64,000 bases of DNA from Reticulitermes speratus. Taxonomy: Eukaryota; Arthropoda; Insecta; Blattodea; Rhinotermitidae. Positions 1 to 10,038 of the stretch are shown piece after piece (positions within the stretch are counted from its first letter, which is position 1; each line of letters starts with the position of its first letter). A model generated the notes under the pieces. That model ran no database searches. It saw only the letters and a list, made by a program, of their open reading frames with translations, and had not been told where the DNA came from. A program made the translations under genes and the position numbers. The DNA lies in NCBI GenBank assembly GCA_021186555.1, contig JAJKFL010000003.1:27330908-27394907 (forward strand). Reading direction: 5' to 3'.

Positions 1-235
1 TCACAATGAACATTAATTATTTCCTTAGACAGCATTAACCAGTTATTCTTTGTAATGGAAACACAATATGTTTAATATGAGGTAGGAAGTGAATTTTTAT
101 ATATTATTTGGATGAAACTGAGGCTTCAAATCCTTACATGGGCGACCACGTGGCATCCATATGCATGCTACTTTTAATTTTAGTCAATGAAGACTTTTTC
201 GGAAGCAGTTCTTTTCCCGTCCCTTTCATACCCGC

Positions 236-516
236 ATGTTATCGCCGATCCCAGTGGCCGCGCGGTCTAAGGCGTGGGTCTGCGGCCGCTCGCTTGCTGG
301 GATTGTGGGTTCGAATCCCGCGGGGGGAATGGATGTCTGTCTCTTGTGAGTGTTGTGTGTTCTCAGGTAGAGGTCTCTGCGACAGGCTGGTCACTCGTCC
401 AGAGGATTCCTACCGAGTGTGGTGTGTTAAAAAGTGTGATCGTGAAGCCTCGAAAATTGAGGCGGCCTTGTCCCCCAAGGGGCTGTCGAGCCATTGACAA
501 AAAATATTATGTTATC
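236..516 (+). mobile_element. SINE-A (leucine-tRNA-like SINE) copy 1, with target-site duplication
   Basis: The head reads like a leucine tRNA: an A-box region GTGGCCGCGCGGTCTAAGGC and a B-box GGTTCGAATCCC about 45 bases later. A tRNA-unrelated body follows (TGTCTGTCTCTTGTGAG, then GTCCAGAGGATTCCTACC), and the copy ends in an A-rich tail after GGGGCTGTCGAGCCA. ATGTTATC occurs at 236-243 and again at 509-516, which is a target-site duplication made by LINE-type integration; the inserted sequence is therefore about 244-508. The B-box also creates spurious reading frames here. At least nine copies or fragments of this SINE lie in the window, on both strands. Confidence 0.9.
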
Positions 517-1514
517 AGCACCATTAAATCAACAGAATTATCTTAGGCGGACTGCCCAAAACGACAAAAAATGTTAGAATAGGCAGCCTCTGCTTCAAGA
601 ATCGAACTGGGACTTCACCAAGCAAAGCATGAACGTTAATTGGCCCTTTAAAGTTTTGTGGTCAATTTACATACCACCAGTTTTAACATTAAAGAATTCA
701 ACGTTCTACTCGCACAGTGTATTTTATGTGTTGTTTTATGGACGTCAGAAAGAATAGCAGTTACCTGTACGGCATTCACTGACTAGTTTTTAGTCGCCGT
801 CGCAGAATTGAAAAAGCAACTATTAGCTTCGTCATGTCTTTGTGTCCATCTGTCTGTGTGTGTCGTCATGGAACAAATAGGCTTCCACTGGACGGATTTT
901 CATTAAATTCGCTATCTGAGGATTTTTCGAAAATTAGTCGAGAAAATTCAAATTTCATTTAAATCTGACGAAAATAACGGTTGCTTTATATAAAGACCTA
1001 TGTACATCTGTGATAATATCTCGCTGAATTCTTCCTAGAATGAGAAATGTTTCAGACAAAAGGTGTAGAGAAAATCAAATCACGCATTTTATGTTCAATA
1101 TTCCCCCCCCTTCCCCCGAAAATCGTGCCGTTTATGAGATAATGTGGAAAAATCTGGTACAGCCAGACAAGAACAGATGACAATACAATACGGCGCAGAA
1201 AAGATGCGAATTGCATGCCGGATAACTAAGGCAAGAATAGAGACACACCCTTAGAATATATAATACTTGTTGCTTTTCTGCGGCAACTATGGTTACGCGA
1301 ACGCGCATCAATGTTACATTATACGTTCATTGCCTGTCTTGTTTATAACCGAGAGGGAGTGTGTAATTCATGTTAATGTTAGTGTTTAATGCACAAGCAG
1401 TTCTGATTCTTGTAAAACAAAATTTTTTAAACTTACGTTATCGTTAATGTCCACGTGACAACCTGTGGCGTGTTTAGGTTTGGCCTTGGGTGGTCGCATA
1501 TTAATTAAGTATAA
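517..1514. other. No recognisable gene or element
   Basis: AT-rich sequence with only short chance reading frames. There is a C-rich run near 1105-1118. The stretch around 780-960 (cricket-like wording such as CTGGACGGATTTTCATTAAA) resembles diffuse old interspersed repeat sequence, but I cannot define its ends. Confidence 0.5.
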
Positions 1515-1516
1515 GC

Positions 1517-2230
1517 GGGCGGCCGGGACAGCGTAGTCGGTATAGCGACTCGCTACGGGCTGGAGCATCCGGGTTCGAACACCAGTGGGGACGAGACTTT
1601 TCTTACGCGTCCAGACCAGCTCCGAGGCCAATCCAGCCTTTGTACAATTGGTGCCGGGTCTCTTTCCAGGGGGTAAGGCGGCCAAGGCGTGGCGTTGACC
1701 ACCTACCCTCTTCTAGCGCAGAGGCTGTGAATGAGTAAGCTATACCTTTACTCCCCTTTGTGCCTTCATGGCATGTTGTAGGGTAGGCCCGCTCAACCTG
1801 CAGCTCGTGGGCAACATGTTGCCCACGACGCAGTGTTGTGTTGCCAGCGGAGACATTTGTAATAAGAAAACATCTCTTAACCATTTCCCTGGCAAAGATG
1901 AGCCACAGCGCAGAAGCAATTTTGAAAATTTGTGAGCTGTTTATTTACGGAGATATGCATTATGTTACTAATCCATTTTGTAAAAATGTGCTCAAAATAA
2001 CAACATCCTACCCTAAGTTGTAAATTGATTTTTCATACATTTTTCCTACTATTATCAGTACAGTTTTATTGCACGTGACGTATAAAAATACACAAAATTA
2101 TGCATATAATTACACGCAGGTCTGTCCTCTTTTGTGTATTGAAATTTATGTTGCCCTCATGCAGACGAAATTTTGCAGAAGTTGCCCGCACCACATAAAA
2201 GTTTGAGCAGGCCTGTTAAGGGTGAACTTT
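1517..2230 (+). mobile_element. SINE-B copy 1, split by a hAT element
   Basis: This is a second tRNA-derived SINE family. The A-box region is GCGTAGTCGGTATAGCGAC and the B-box GGTTCGAACACC at about 1570. The body has CAGACCAGCTCCGAGG, GGTAAGGCGGCCAAGGCGTG and TCATGGCATGTTGTAGGGT. The SINE stops at 1784 and resumes at 2216 with TTAAGGGTGAACTTTACC. A related copy near 32.15 kb reads TTCTAGGGTGAACTTTACC without interruption, so 1785-2215 is an insertion. Confidence 0.85.
1785..2215. mobile_element. Small non-autonomous hAT element nested in SINE-B
   Basis: The left end is AGGCCCGCTCAACCTGC and the right end, on the other strand, CAGGCCTGCTCAAACT; together they form a hAT-type terminal inverted repeat. 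The flanking octamers TGTAGGGT (1777-1784) and TTAAGGGT (2216-2223) match at 6 of 8, as expected for an aged 8-bp hAT duplication. There is no transposase. The interior aligns along its length with the element at 23744-24545, including GGCAAC..TTGCC near the left end and GTATAAAAA in the middle, so the two are copies of one family. Confidence 0.8.
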
Positions 2231-2506
2231 ACCTTCGCAGTCGTGTATGGGGAGGAGGGGTGGGCAAATATATAAGCTGCCTCTGGACCCAGCCACCCCC
2301 CCCCCCCCTCTTCCCCGGTAACGGTGTGTGTAGGTTCTAGATGCCGCGCGAATTAATAGAGAAATTGCCACTCTGGGTTCAAATCCCAGGGAGCCATCCA
2401 ACCAAAGTATTCCCCCCACTTAGAAAGACTATACGCTCCTAGAGCTGTAGCCTTCGGTATGCCAGGTCCCGGTCTAATCGAGACCATAAACCGTTAGCGT
2501 AAGCGA
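2216..2506. other. C-run and degenerate tRNA-like stretch
   Basis: After the SINE-B tail there is a C-run at about 2297-2311 and a B-box-like GGGTTCAAATCCC at about 2377-2389. I cannot fold the latter into a canonical cloverleaf, so I treat it as a SINE relic and not as a tRNA gene. Confidence 0.4.
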
Positions 2507-2790
2507 AATCCACAGTTATAGAATAAAGTGTATGTGATTGAATCCAGCAATGCGGTAAAACGCAGGAATGGCAAAACAGTACAAGGGAGCGCAAGTCTCC
2601 GCCCTTAGTTAGCACTTTGGTTGGTTGGTTGGTTGGTTGGTGGTAGCCAAATCCACAGTTATAGAATGAAGTGTCTGTTATTGTGCCCAGCGATGCGGTA
2701 AAACGCAGGAATGGTTAAACAGACCAAGGGACGTCGACTTTCCCTCCGCGCAAGTCTCCGCCCTTGGTTGGACAGAACTCACACTAGCGT
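2507..2790. repeat. Tandem pair of ~110-130 bp units around a GGTT microsatellite
   Basis: AATCCACAGTTATAGAAT, GCGGTAAAACGCAGGAATGG and GCAAGTCTCCGCCCTT occur in the same order at about 2507-2615 and again at about 2648-2774. The second unit has a small internal insertion. Between them lies (GGTT)n at about 2618-2643. A looser third echo (GTAAAGCGCGGAAAGGCCAAAACTG) follows at about 2810. Confidence 0.85.
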
Positions 2791-2916
2791 GTTTTACTCC
2801 GTGGCCCGAGTAAAGCGCGGAAAGGCCAAAACTGCAACCATCTTCGTATCTTCGGTTTATTGCTGGTTCATCTAATGACGTCAATGGCTCAAGCTATATA
2901 ACGTCCAGCAACAGGA

Positions 2917-3075
2917 TGTTTAGTAAACAATGAACTGGAAAGGACGCGGAAGATAGAGCTCGTGGCCTAATGGGAAGCACTTGGGGGAGCGGGAAAAATT
3001 GCAGTTAAGGTAGCCAGTCATCGGGCCCAGATTTAAAGCCGGACCTCCAAAATACGAAGCAGAGGGCCGTAAGGT
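2917..3075. repeat. Decayed tRNA-like interspersed repeat
   Basis: The order GGAAAGGACGCGGAAG, CGTGGCCTAATGGGAAGC, TTGGGGGAGCGGG and CCAGTCATCGGGCCC parallels the stretches at 36477-36735, 52040-52240 and 55725-55900. All four look like one old arthropod SINE-like family (GGAAGGAAGTGG..GGCCTTAA..GGCATTTGCCTGG..GGGAAACC). Confidence 0.5.
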
Positions 3076-4540
3076 TCGATCGACGTATAACTTTTTTTTG
3101 GTGAACTTTTTCTGCGAGAAATTTAACAGATTACTGCATATGTCCTGCATTAAAGAAGTTTGGGTGAGGAAGCCGGTGCTTTACAAACCCGTGACCGTGC
3201 AGATACGCCCGGAAATCTATCAAAAACAGGCCACGGCCGTCGCATTACTCATTACTATACTCTCGACGCAACTCGCACAGAAAAGCGTAGAAACACGAGG
3301 TGCAGTGCAGTCATTGGTTTGGCACGTGACTGTCTTGTCGAAGGAATCCATCAGACGTCCATCTGTTTTGTATTCAGGTCCCAGGCTTCACGTCACAGTG
3401 TGTCACATCCCATAACTTGACATAAATCTGATATACGCGCTATAGAACAGTTCAGAGATACTGTGGTGTAATTTTCATCTTTCACACAGCAAGTAATCAT
3501 TCCGCCATACTTAGGTTTCATTCTTCTACCACCTGCGCTGTACTACAATCTTAGTAACTGAGAGCGTCGTTAAATAAAATAATCTGCTTTTTTGTCACTT
3601 CTCTATTCCTTATCTTTATATGTTTTCCTTGGTTCCTATTATCCCTTCTTTCCCTTCTTCGCTTCGCATGACCCTATCTCTTACTATCTTCCTCCTCCGT
3701 ATTCTGAAGGTTACGGGTTCGAAGACCTGCTATCCTTACCAAGAACTGTCGTGGTTTTCTTCATAACTTCAGGGAAATATCGGCATAGTAAGTCAACCTA
3801 CGCCACATCCGCTTCCTTCAACATCCTTTCGAAGTCATTACTCACAAATCACTTTATCATCCAGCGCTAGCCAGTGAGTGAATAAACATATTAACGTTTA
3901 CGGACTCCGCCACGTGATTCATTGATGAACACTCAGAAGAAAATGCCCCTTTATAAAATCTTGACAGACGCATAATCATTCGCCGTAAACTGGGATTAAG
4001 ATTGAACGCGAGTGGCAACATGGCGTCTCTCTCCCATAATTACGCATCTGTCGAAATTGTATTAAAAGGCGCATTGCATTCACAATCACGTGGTGTAGTC
4101 TGCAGACACGAATGCTTAGACATCGTGTACAGTGAGTTCTTGGAAGCGTCGTCAAATAAATCACAAAAATACAACCGGAAGCATCGGGTCTGTTCCGAGC
4201 GCTCCAGACCATGGATCTCACGCACACCGTCAGTGCAGAGTTGGCATAAACTGGACCCCAACAGTGACGACGACAGTGCACATTGGTTACCCTCCAGTCT
4301 GCGACGTGGTGGCAGGGGTTGGTGACGCAATGCGACTGGGAGTGAGTGGGTGCTGCTTCGTTGCCGGGACTGGACTGCTTCTGGTGTGTTCATTGTTTGC
4401 TGTTATCTCACACTACCTTCCGACCATAAACTGAGCTCAGCTTTTTCGGTGCCTTCCCATCCCTTCATCAGACATTTCTTAGTCTGCCTACGTAATTTAA
4501 CCACAGCTGCACCAAATGCGTCAGCCTGAACCCAGTTCCC
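3076..4540. other. No recognisable gene or element
   Basis: Several frames of about 90-115 codons are open here on both strands, but they overlap one another and show no domain or motif I recognise. The sequence AGCGTCGTTAAATAAA near 3564 resembles the end motif TTTAACGACGCT of the old repeat seen at 36477. Confidence 0.5.
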
Positions 4541-4640
4541 TCGACTCTGAAGATGGAGGCTACATGTTCCTCCGAAACGTCGGCGTCAACGTACAAAACC
4601 ACACGGCGTCAAAACGAATACGACTACGCTGTGAACAATC
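4541..4640 (+). repeat. Relic with hammerhead-like hairpin
   Basis: CTGAAGA (4547-4553), T, GGAGG, a 9-base loop, CCTCC and GAAAC (4574-4578) reproduce the core and stem II of the motif found in the foldbacks. The stem III and stem I parts are not convincing. The following ACACGGCGTC resembles the stretches near 24960, 49340 and 50640. Confidence 0.55.
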
Positions 4641-4764
4641 CCTGCCTTAAAAGCTATCAAAACGTTTTAATCACATTTTAAAGACGCAAAATCAGTTTAA
4701 ACAGGTAAATATAACATTTTAACCACTTAAATTTCACATTACATTCTGCTTGCATTCTCATATC

Positions 4765-5023
4765 AAATCACAAATTAAAAAACCAACAAATGCACTGTAT
4801 TTCCACAAGTATAGTCTAATGCCCCTACATAAGTCTCAGCTTTACCAAGCCATCATCAGGCGGTCCAAGGTTTACATGTACTTAACATCCATTCTTTTCG
4901 TCCAATAACATAGCATATATCACACATAAAACAAGCTTCGTTATCACTAGTAGACTGGAGCACATTCACTATCTGTTATTTTGCGTATAAAACCTTGGGT
5001 ACAAGATGCGTGTATCTTCTATG

Positions 5024-5065
<42 letters not shown>

Positions 5066-5264
5066 TACAAGTTTAAAAAGTTTTTTAAATTGCATCTTCC
5101 ACATATGTTTGTTACAAATTCCACATATTTTTGTTAAAAACATGTTAAGTACATGTAAAACTTTGAGCCCCTGATGATGGCTTGGTAAAGCTGAAGCTTA
5201 TGTAGGGGCATTAGACTATACTTGTGGAAATACAGTGCATTTGTTGGTTTTTAATTTGTGATTT
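4765..5264. mobile_element. Foldback element FB-1, ACCAACAAATGC ends
   Basis: Arms of about 124 bp (4765-4888 and 5142-5264) are nearly perfect reverse complements, running from the outer ACCAACAAATGCACTG inward through TAGTCTAATGCCCCTACATAAG and AGCTTTACCAAGCCATCATCAGG to TTTACATGTACTTAACAT. The centre holds (TA)n at about 5025-5059. Each arm has a hammerhead-like core, on the plus strand CTGATGATGGC in the right arm, but with GAAG in place of GAAA. There is no coding capacity. Confidence 0.9.
5025..5059. repeat. (TA)n microsatellite
   Basis: An uninterrupted TA run of about 35 bases sits in the loop of foldback FB-1. Confidence 0.95.
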
Positions 5265-5450
5265 TAACCACTTGTTTGACCAAACATGCAGCCAATTACA
5301 ACATTTTAATCACACGTTAAAACAGGAATGCATACACTACATTTGTGAATATCACAAAAAAATTAATAGCACAGAACGTTGTTGCACAACAGGCACTGGA
5401 ACCCGCACGTTTAAAGAAGAACGTGCACATAGGCTTACAGTGATAATTAT

Positions 5451-5690
5451 CGGAGTTGGGTAGCTCAGTCGGTAAAATGACTGGCTACGGGTAGGACAAC
5501 TGAGGAATCATGCTTCGATTCTCGGCAGGGACGAGAAAATGTTCTGCTCTCCAAAATGTCCAGCACGGCTCTGGTGCCAGCCCAACCTTCCATATAATAG
5601 GCACCGGCAGTGCTTTGCCCTGGAGTAAAGCGGCCAGAGCGTGAAGCTGATTCACCTCCATCTAATACAGAGGTTTTAAGATTGTTATTT
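5451..5690 (+). mobile_element. SINE-D copy (tRNA-like)
   Basis: The A-box region is GGGTAGCTCAGTCGGTAAAA and the B-box CTTCGATTCTCGGCAGGG at about 5513-5530. The body has CCAGCACGGCTCTGGTGCC, CCTTCCATATAATAGGCACC and TGGAGTAAAGCGGCCAGAGC. The order matches other SINE-D copies at 20.1, 20.6, 23.0, 38.3 and 45.5 kb. It is diverged; no duplication was found. Confidence 0.75.
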
Positions 5691-5833
5691 AACGACGCTT
5701 TCAGTTGCTAAGAAGGGCCCAGAATGTAAAGTCCAAACGCGCCTTAATGTTACGTTGCTCGTTGTTAGTGCAGGTGGCAGCACGACAGACTGAGCGCTGT
5801 GCTTTAAATGGCTAGTAAGAGCACATATGACGC

Positions 5834-6588
5834 ACAAACTGAGGTTCAGTCTAAAGACAACTCTTACTTTATTTCAATTGTTAAGCTCCGTGTTTCGATC
5901 CTACACACGGATGATCATCAGGCTTCATATAAAAACAGTATGTCAAAGGTAAAAAAGTACATATTCTTTGTACACTAGGGTTATGAGATGTCATAATTTA
6001 CAGTTTTTATATACGTTGAGGTTTCTTTTAAAATATTATTACAGCAGCTATTATTTCATTTTTATTTGTTTTTAAATCTTTTTAATTCAACTGTAGTGTG
6101 TTTTAGTTCTGGTTACCTTTTGATCTTCTATGCAGTGATTAACTGGTACGAGGTGTGTGAAATTTGTAGTGGTGAATTATTGTATCTGATATTCTGATTC
6201 CAATTTTATATTCTATCTCTTTCAATGGGTTATTCTTATTTTGTAATAAAGTCTTCCTTGCTGAATGTGTATTCTATAATCAAAATGAAAATATAAAAAA
6301 AATTTAAATAGAGTCACTAATTTTGAACACTAATAAACTATAATATTTGCTATCCTTGAATTTTCCTTATAGTAACTTACTGGTACTTACCTTTACGTGT
6401 ATTCTTCAGTGTTGTTGTACACCTCGTGTGTTGACCTAGGACTGACGTGTCTAGTTGTCTCATATTCACATTACGCACATACCGTTTTTATACGAAGCCT
6501 GATAATGATCCGTGTATAGGATCGAAACATGTAGCTGCTTAACAATTGAAACAAAATAAGAGTTGTTTTAGACTGAACCTCTGTTTGT
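5834..6588. mobile_element. Foldback element FB-2 with hammerhead-like motifs
   Basis: Arms of about 107-110 bp (5834-5940 and 6479-6588) are reverse complements: outer ACAAACTGAGGTTCAGTC, then CAATTGTTAAGC, then the motif. On the minus strand the left arm reads AAGC, CTGATGA, T, CATCC, loop, GGATC, GAAAC, with the flanks AAGC and GCTT able to pair. The right arm on the plus strand has CTGATAA, GATCC/GGATC, GAAACATGTA. The 540-bp interior is AT-rich and shows no coding sequence that I recognise. Confidence 0.85.
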
Positions 6589-6604
6589 AACGAATGATAA
6601 TAAC

Positions 6605-6895
6605 AGCACGTGGCGCAATTGGTTGAGGCACTGCGCTACAAGCTGGAAGGTCGCGGGTTCGATTCCCGATGGTGTCATTGGAATTTTTCATTGACATAAT
6701 CCTTTCGGTCGCACTATGGTCCTGGGGTCGACTCAGCCTCTAACAAAATGAGTACCAGGATTATTTCCTGGGGGGTAAAGGCGGTCGGTGCGAAAGGCTG
6801 ACAACCTTACCACCTTCATGTGCCGATTGTCTAGAAATCTGGGAGCTTCAACCTCCTGGGACCCTAAGGGCCTGTCCAGGCCTGTATTAGGATTG
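6605..6895 (+). mobile_element. SINE-C copy 1 (tRNA-derived), full length
   Basis: The head has an excellent polymerase III promoter: A-box TGGCGCAATTGG and B-box GGTTCGATTCC, 40-odd bases apart. The body reads GGTCCTGGGGTCGACTCAGC, GGTAAAGGCGGTCGG, GTGCCGATTGTCTAGAAA and AACCTCCTGGGACCC. A second, 5'-truncated copy is on the minus strand at 28585-28750. No clear duplication or A-tail is visible here. Confidence 0.85.
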
Positions 6896-8440
6896 CGTTA
6901 TCTTTTACAACAGGATGGCAATCATCAGCGTAAGAGCGCTTCCTTACTTGGACCGGTCTGTCCGTCCACGGAACTCCACACACAATGTCGTCGACGTCAA
7001 TGGGCAAGCGTTGCTTACTGCCGTCTGGAAGTGTCTCAGTCAGGATGTACAGGTACAAATAACCTGTAGTGGGGCTGTTTTACGCCTCAAGATTAGCATC
7101 AAATGAAGACCATGAAACACAACGCGGTACAGTACCTTGCTCCATGCAGCAGAGTACTGGCTCAGTTCGTCAACAAATTTCCAGCATTTCACGGAACTTA
7201 AAATTTCATCATCATGCTCACAAGAGCCCGTCACAAATCCCTATACCGAGCCAAATACACCCACTGCACCTTCTTTCATACATACTTTAATGCATTGTCC
7301 TTCCATCTACAGTTCGGTCTTCCAAGTAGTCCCTTCCTTTCGGTTTCCTGACCGAAACTTTGAATATGTTTCCCTTCGCCCCATGCCTTCTACGTTGTCA
7401 GTCCACGTCTGTCTATTCGTCATCGATTTGATCATCCTAACAACACCATTTGGCCCAGGTAAAATTTACGAAGTTCTTATGCAGTTTATCCTGCTGTCAC
7501 ATATTCCCTGTTAGGTCCAAATATTCTCCTCAGCGCACTGTTCTCAAATAACGTCTTTTTTTATCCCCGCAACGATTGCTGACGAAAACATTTGGACTTT
7601 AAGAAAGTCAAATTTTCTTCTAAGCGATTTCTTCGCTCTAGGTTTTGTGAATGAAACTTGTATAAAATTTTCATCTGTCAAATGGCCTGTAACTAACTAA
7701 CTGACTCCAAAATAACTAATGAATGAATCAGAAAGATCAACTGAAGCGGGACGCACTGGATCAGTATCTTTGCCATTCCATCAATGTCTGATACCAGTAT
7801 TTTATTCCTTAACAGCGTTGTTTAATAAGGTATGTTTCATTCTTCTCAGAGCAAAAGTCTGAGTCTTAATGCATAATTTTCACTTGAATGTCTCTCCACC
7901 GTGGATCGGCGCAAATCGCGGGCCGCAATTTTATCAAGATACCAGTGACCTCCACCGGACGAAGCAGTGATTAAACGCAACGAACTCGTCACAAGTAGTA
8001 TGACAAGTGTTCCAACAGAAGGCGCCACGATACGATTCTGGCTACAGGATCGATAGCCCTTCCGTTCGTATCTCACTACAATCTGTTGAGCAAGGGGAGA
8101 ACCAGAAAGACCGCCCAGACGCTAATATTCTGTCGATGTGTTGTGACCAGTGTATCCACTGCTACTATTTTATTCTGCTTAGTTTTGTCAGCTTAATTGT
8201 GTTTACTTTCGAGACAATTGGTTTTTATACTGAATTTCTTCATATGCTCTGCCAGTTCGCGAAAACTCTGGTGATGGCTTCTCAGCTAAGCTAAAGCCAT
8301 TGTGTCTGATGCGGCAATTCGTTGGCTGCTTTGTTACGGTTTTATAAAAGTATGCGAGCAGCTACCGATAAAACATCCATTGCCTCGTTCGGAGTAGATC
8401 TACTAGTTTATGAGAGCACCTAAATAGTTTTACATACATC
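6896..8440. other. No recognisable gene or element
   Basis: The longest frame (about 125 codons from 7137) lacks any domain or codon pattern that I can support. Nothing repeats elsewhere in the window. Confidence 0.5.
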
Positions 8441-8693
8441 TTCAATATAGTCTTCTCGGGCGCACAGCCGCGTCAATTCGTTTGAATACAACGTTTCGGG
8501 GACTAGCTCCGTCCCCATCCTCAGGCAAATCGCACAGCCGCGTCAATTCGTTTGAATACAACGTTTCGGGGACTAGCTCCGTCCCCATCCTCAGGCAAAA
8601 CTGATTTGCCTGAGGATGGGGACGGAGCTAGTCCCCGAAACGTTGTATTCAAACGAATTGACGCGGCTGTGCGCCCGAGAAGACTATATTGAA
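8441..8693. mobile_element. Foldback FB-3 with a duplicated arm (A-A-A' structure)
   Basis: A 69-bp unit beginning CGCACAGCCGCG and ending CCATCCTCAGGCAAA is present at 8461-8529, repeated directly at 8531-8599, and present inverted at 8605-8673. Outside these the 20-bp ends (8441-8460 and 8674-8693) are exact reverse complements. Each unit contains the hammerhead-like core, in plus orientation in the inverted unit: CTGAGGA, T, GGGGAC, 7-base loop, GTCCCC, GAAAC. The unit copies are identical by eye, so the duplication is recent. Confidence 0.95.
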
Positions 8694-9140
8694 TCATGTC
8701 GCCGCGAAAGTTTTAAAACTTATTACATACATCTTGTTAAATCAGGCCATCAGATAAATAAAATGTAGCAAAGAGACATCTTATCCGCTAATACATTATA
8801 GGATATCGTTGTCAAATCGGAGCTTTCACGCAAACCGTATTTTTTATTTACGTCATTATAAACAAGACCTTGCAATTATTTGTTGATTCATGGAGTTCAG
8901 TTTGGGAACCACTGGTCTAAGGCGAAAACTCTTCTGCCGAAGTGTTTAATTCCCTGTGGAATCCAAGAGCCACTGGTGTTAAATATTTAATAAACCAAGA
9001 GATCCCGGACAGCTCTGCATGGTTGTCAGACCTACCCCAGCGCCAGCCGTATTGCTTACAGCCTAAGCGGGGAGTCACCACTACACACCGACACAGTTGC
9101 AGGAGCTGCGTAAAACTAAACTGTGCTCATCTCCCATTAT
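8694..9140. other. No recognisable gene or element
   Basis: AT-rich sequence followed by a GC-richer 200 bases. No repeat family was recognised. Confidence 0.5.
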
Positions 9141-9422
9141 AAACACAGCCCCCCCCCCCCCTCATAGCGCAACTGCCCCTAGTGGGCCAGGACTTCCTCA
9201 TTATCGAAGCTTTAAGATCACATTCAGTTAGACAAACCACGCTCGGTAGGACTCTTCTGGAGGAGTGATCTACCCCACGCAGAGACCTCTACCTGACAAC
9301 ACACATCACTCACAAGAGACAGACATCCATGCCCCCGGCGGGATTCGAATTCGAAAGCCCAGCAAGCAAGCGGCCGCAGACCCATGCCTTAGCCCGGGCG
9401 GTCATTGGGATCAAAACACAGC
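9141..9422 (-). mobile_element. SINE-A copy 2, minus strand, with G-tail and duplication
   Basis: The minus-strand SINE head is at the right (GATCCCAATGACC.., B-box region at about 9342-9353) and its 3' end at the left. AAACACAG occurs at 9141-9148 and 9414-9421, flanking the copy exactly. The 3' end next to the duplication is a run of about 12-13 G (C on the plus strand, 9149-9161) where other copies have A. The body matches the sub-type that ends in GCGCTATGA. Confidence 0.88.
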
Positions 9423-9482
9423 TACTGGGGTATTTAATATATAACGATAATCACTTCCGCATGATAAGGCATGTAATACCTT

Positions 9483-9745
9483 GTTTATTTAACGACACTG
9501 TTGGAAATGTAAATCCAGACCTTAATGAATCGTCTGTTTTCTAAAAAAATGGCAGGCTGGCTCTGTGGCCAACCCAGCCTCCTATCTGACGACCACCGGG
9601 GTCTCTTCCCCATAGGAATGAAGTGGTCGGGGAGTAAAACTGACTACTCACCTCTATATAGTTATATAGTGCTGAGGTTAAGAATGCGTGGAGCAATACC
9701 GCGCCTCCTCCATACGAGTCCATTAATTTAGCATAGGGAAAAATT
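9483..9745 (+). mobile_element. SINE-D fragment (body and 3' end)
   Basis: CCAACCCAGCCTCCTATCTG, GGGGAGTAAAACTGACTACT and GTGCTGAGGTTAAGAATGCG match the body and 3' end of SINE-D. The tRNA-like head is missing. TTATTTAACGACACTG at 9485 resembles the end motif of another old repeat. Confidence 0.65.
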
Positions 9746-9765
9746 TTACTGTTAGTGGTATATCG

Positions 9766-10038
9766 CGCCGATCCCAGTCGCCGCGCGGTCTAAGGCGTGG
9801 GTCTGCGGCCGTTCGCTTGCTGGGATAGCGGGTTCTAATCCCGCCGGGGATGGATGTCTGTCTCTTGTGAGTGTTGTGTGCTGTCAGGTAGAGGTCTCTG
9901 CGTCGGGCTGATCACTCGTCCAGAGGAGTCCTACCGAGTGTCGTGTGTCTGATTGCGATTGTGAAGCCTCGATAATGAGGAGGCCCTTGCTCTTGCGCCA
10001 GTGCGGGGGGGGGGGGGTTATCGCTTTGAAAAATGTAA
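9766..10038 (+). mobile_element. SINE-A copy 3, plus strand
   Basis: This is a full-length copy with head CCGCGCGGTCTAAGGCGTGG, B-box GGTTCTAATCCC and body TGTCTGTCTCTTGTGAG. Near its 3' end is a run of 13 G (10005-10017) before TTATCGCTTTGAAAA. It lies 345 bp from the minus-strand copy at 9141, making an inverted pair. Confidence 0.88.

Noticed and set aside
108-497. Open frame over the first SINE
   Set aside because: Most of it is the SINE-A sequence translated; the B-box produces a stereotyped WVRIPRG-like peptide found at every copy.
2340-2410. Possible tRNA gene with GGGTTCAAATCCC
   Set aside because: Only the T-arm is convincing; acceptor and D arms do not pair, so it is more likely a SINE relic.
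6605-6680. Possible functional tRNA at the SINE-C head
   Set aside because: A- and B-boxes are excellent, but the acceptor stem does not close and the sequence continues into the SINE body.
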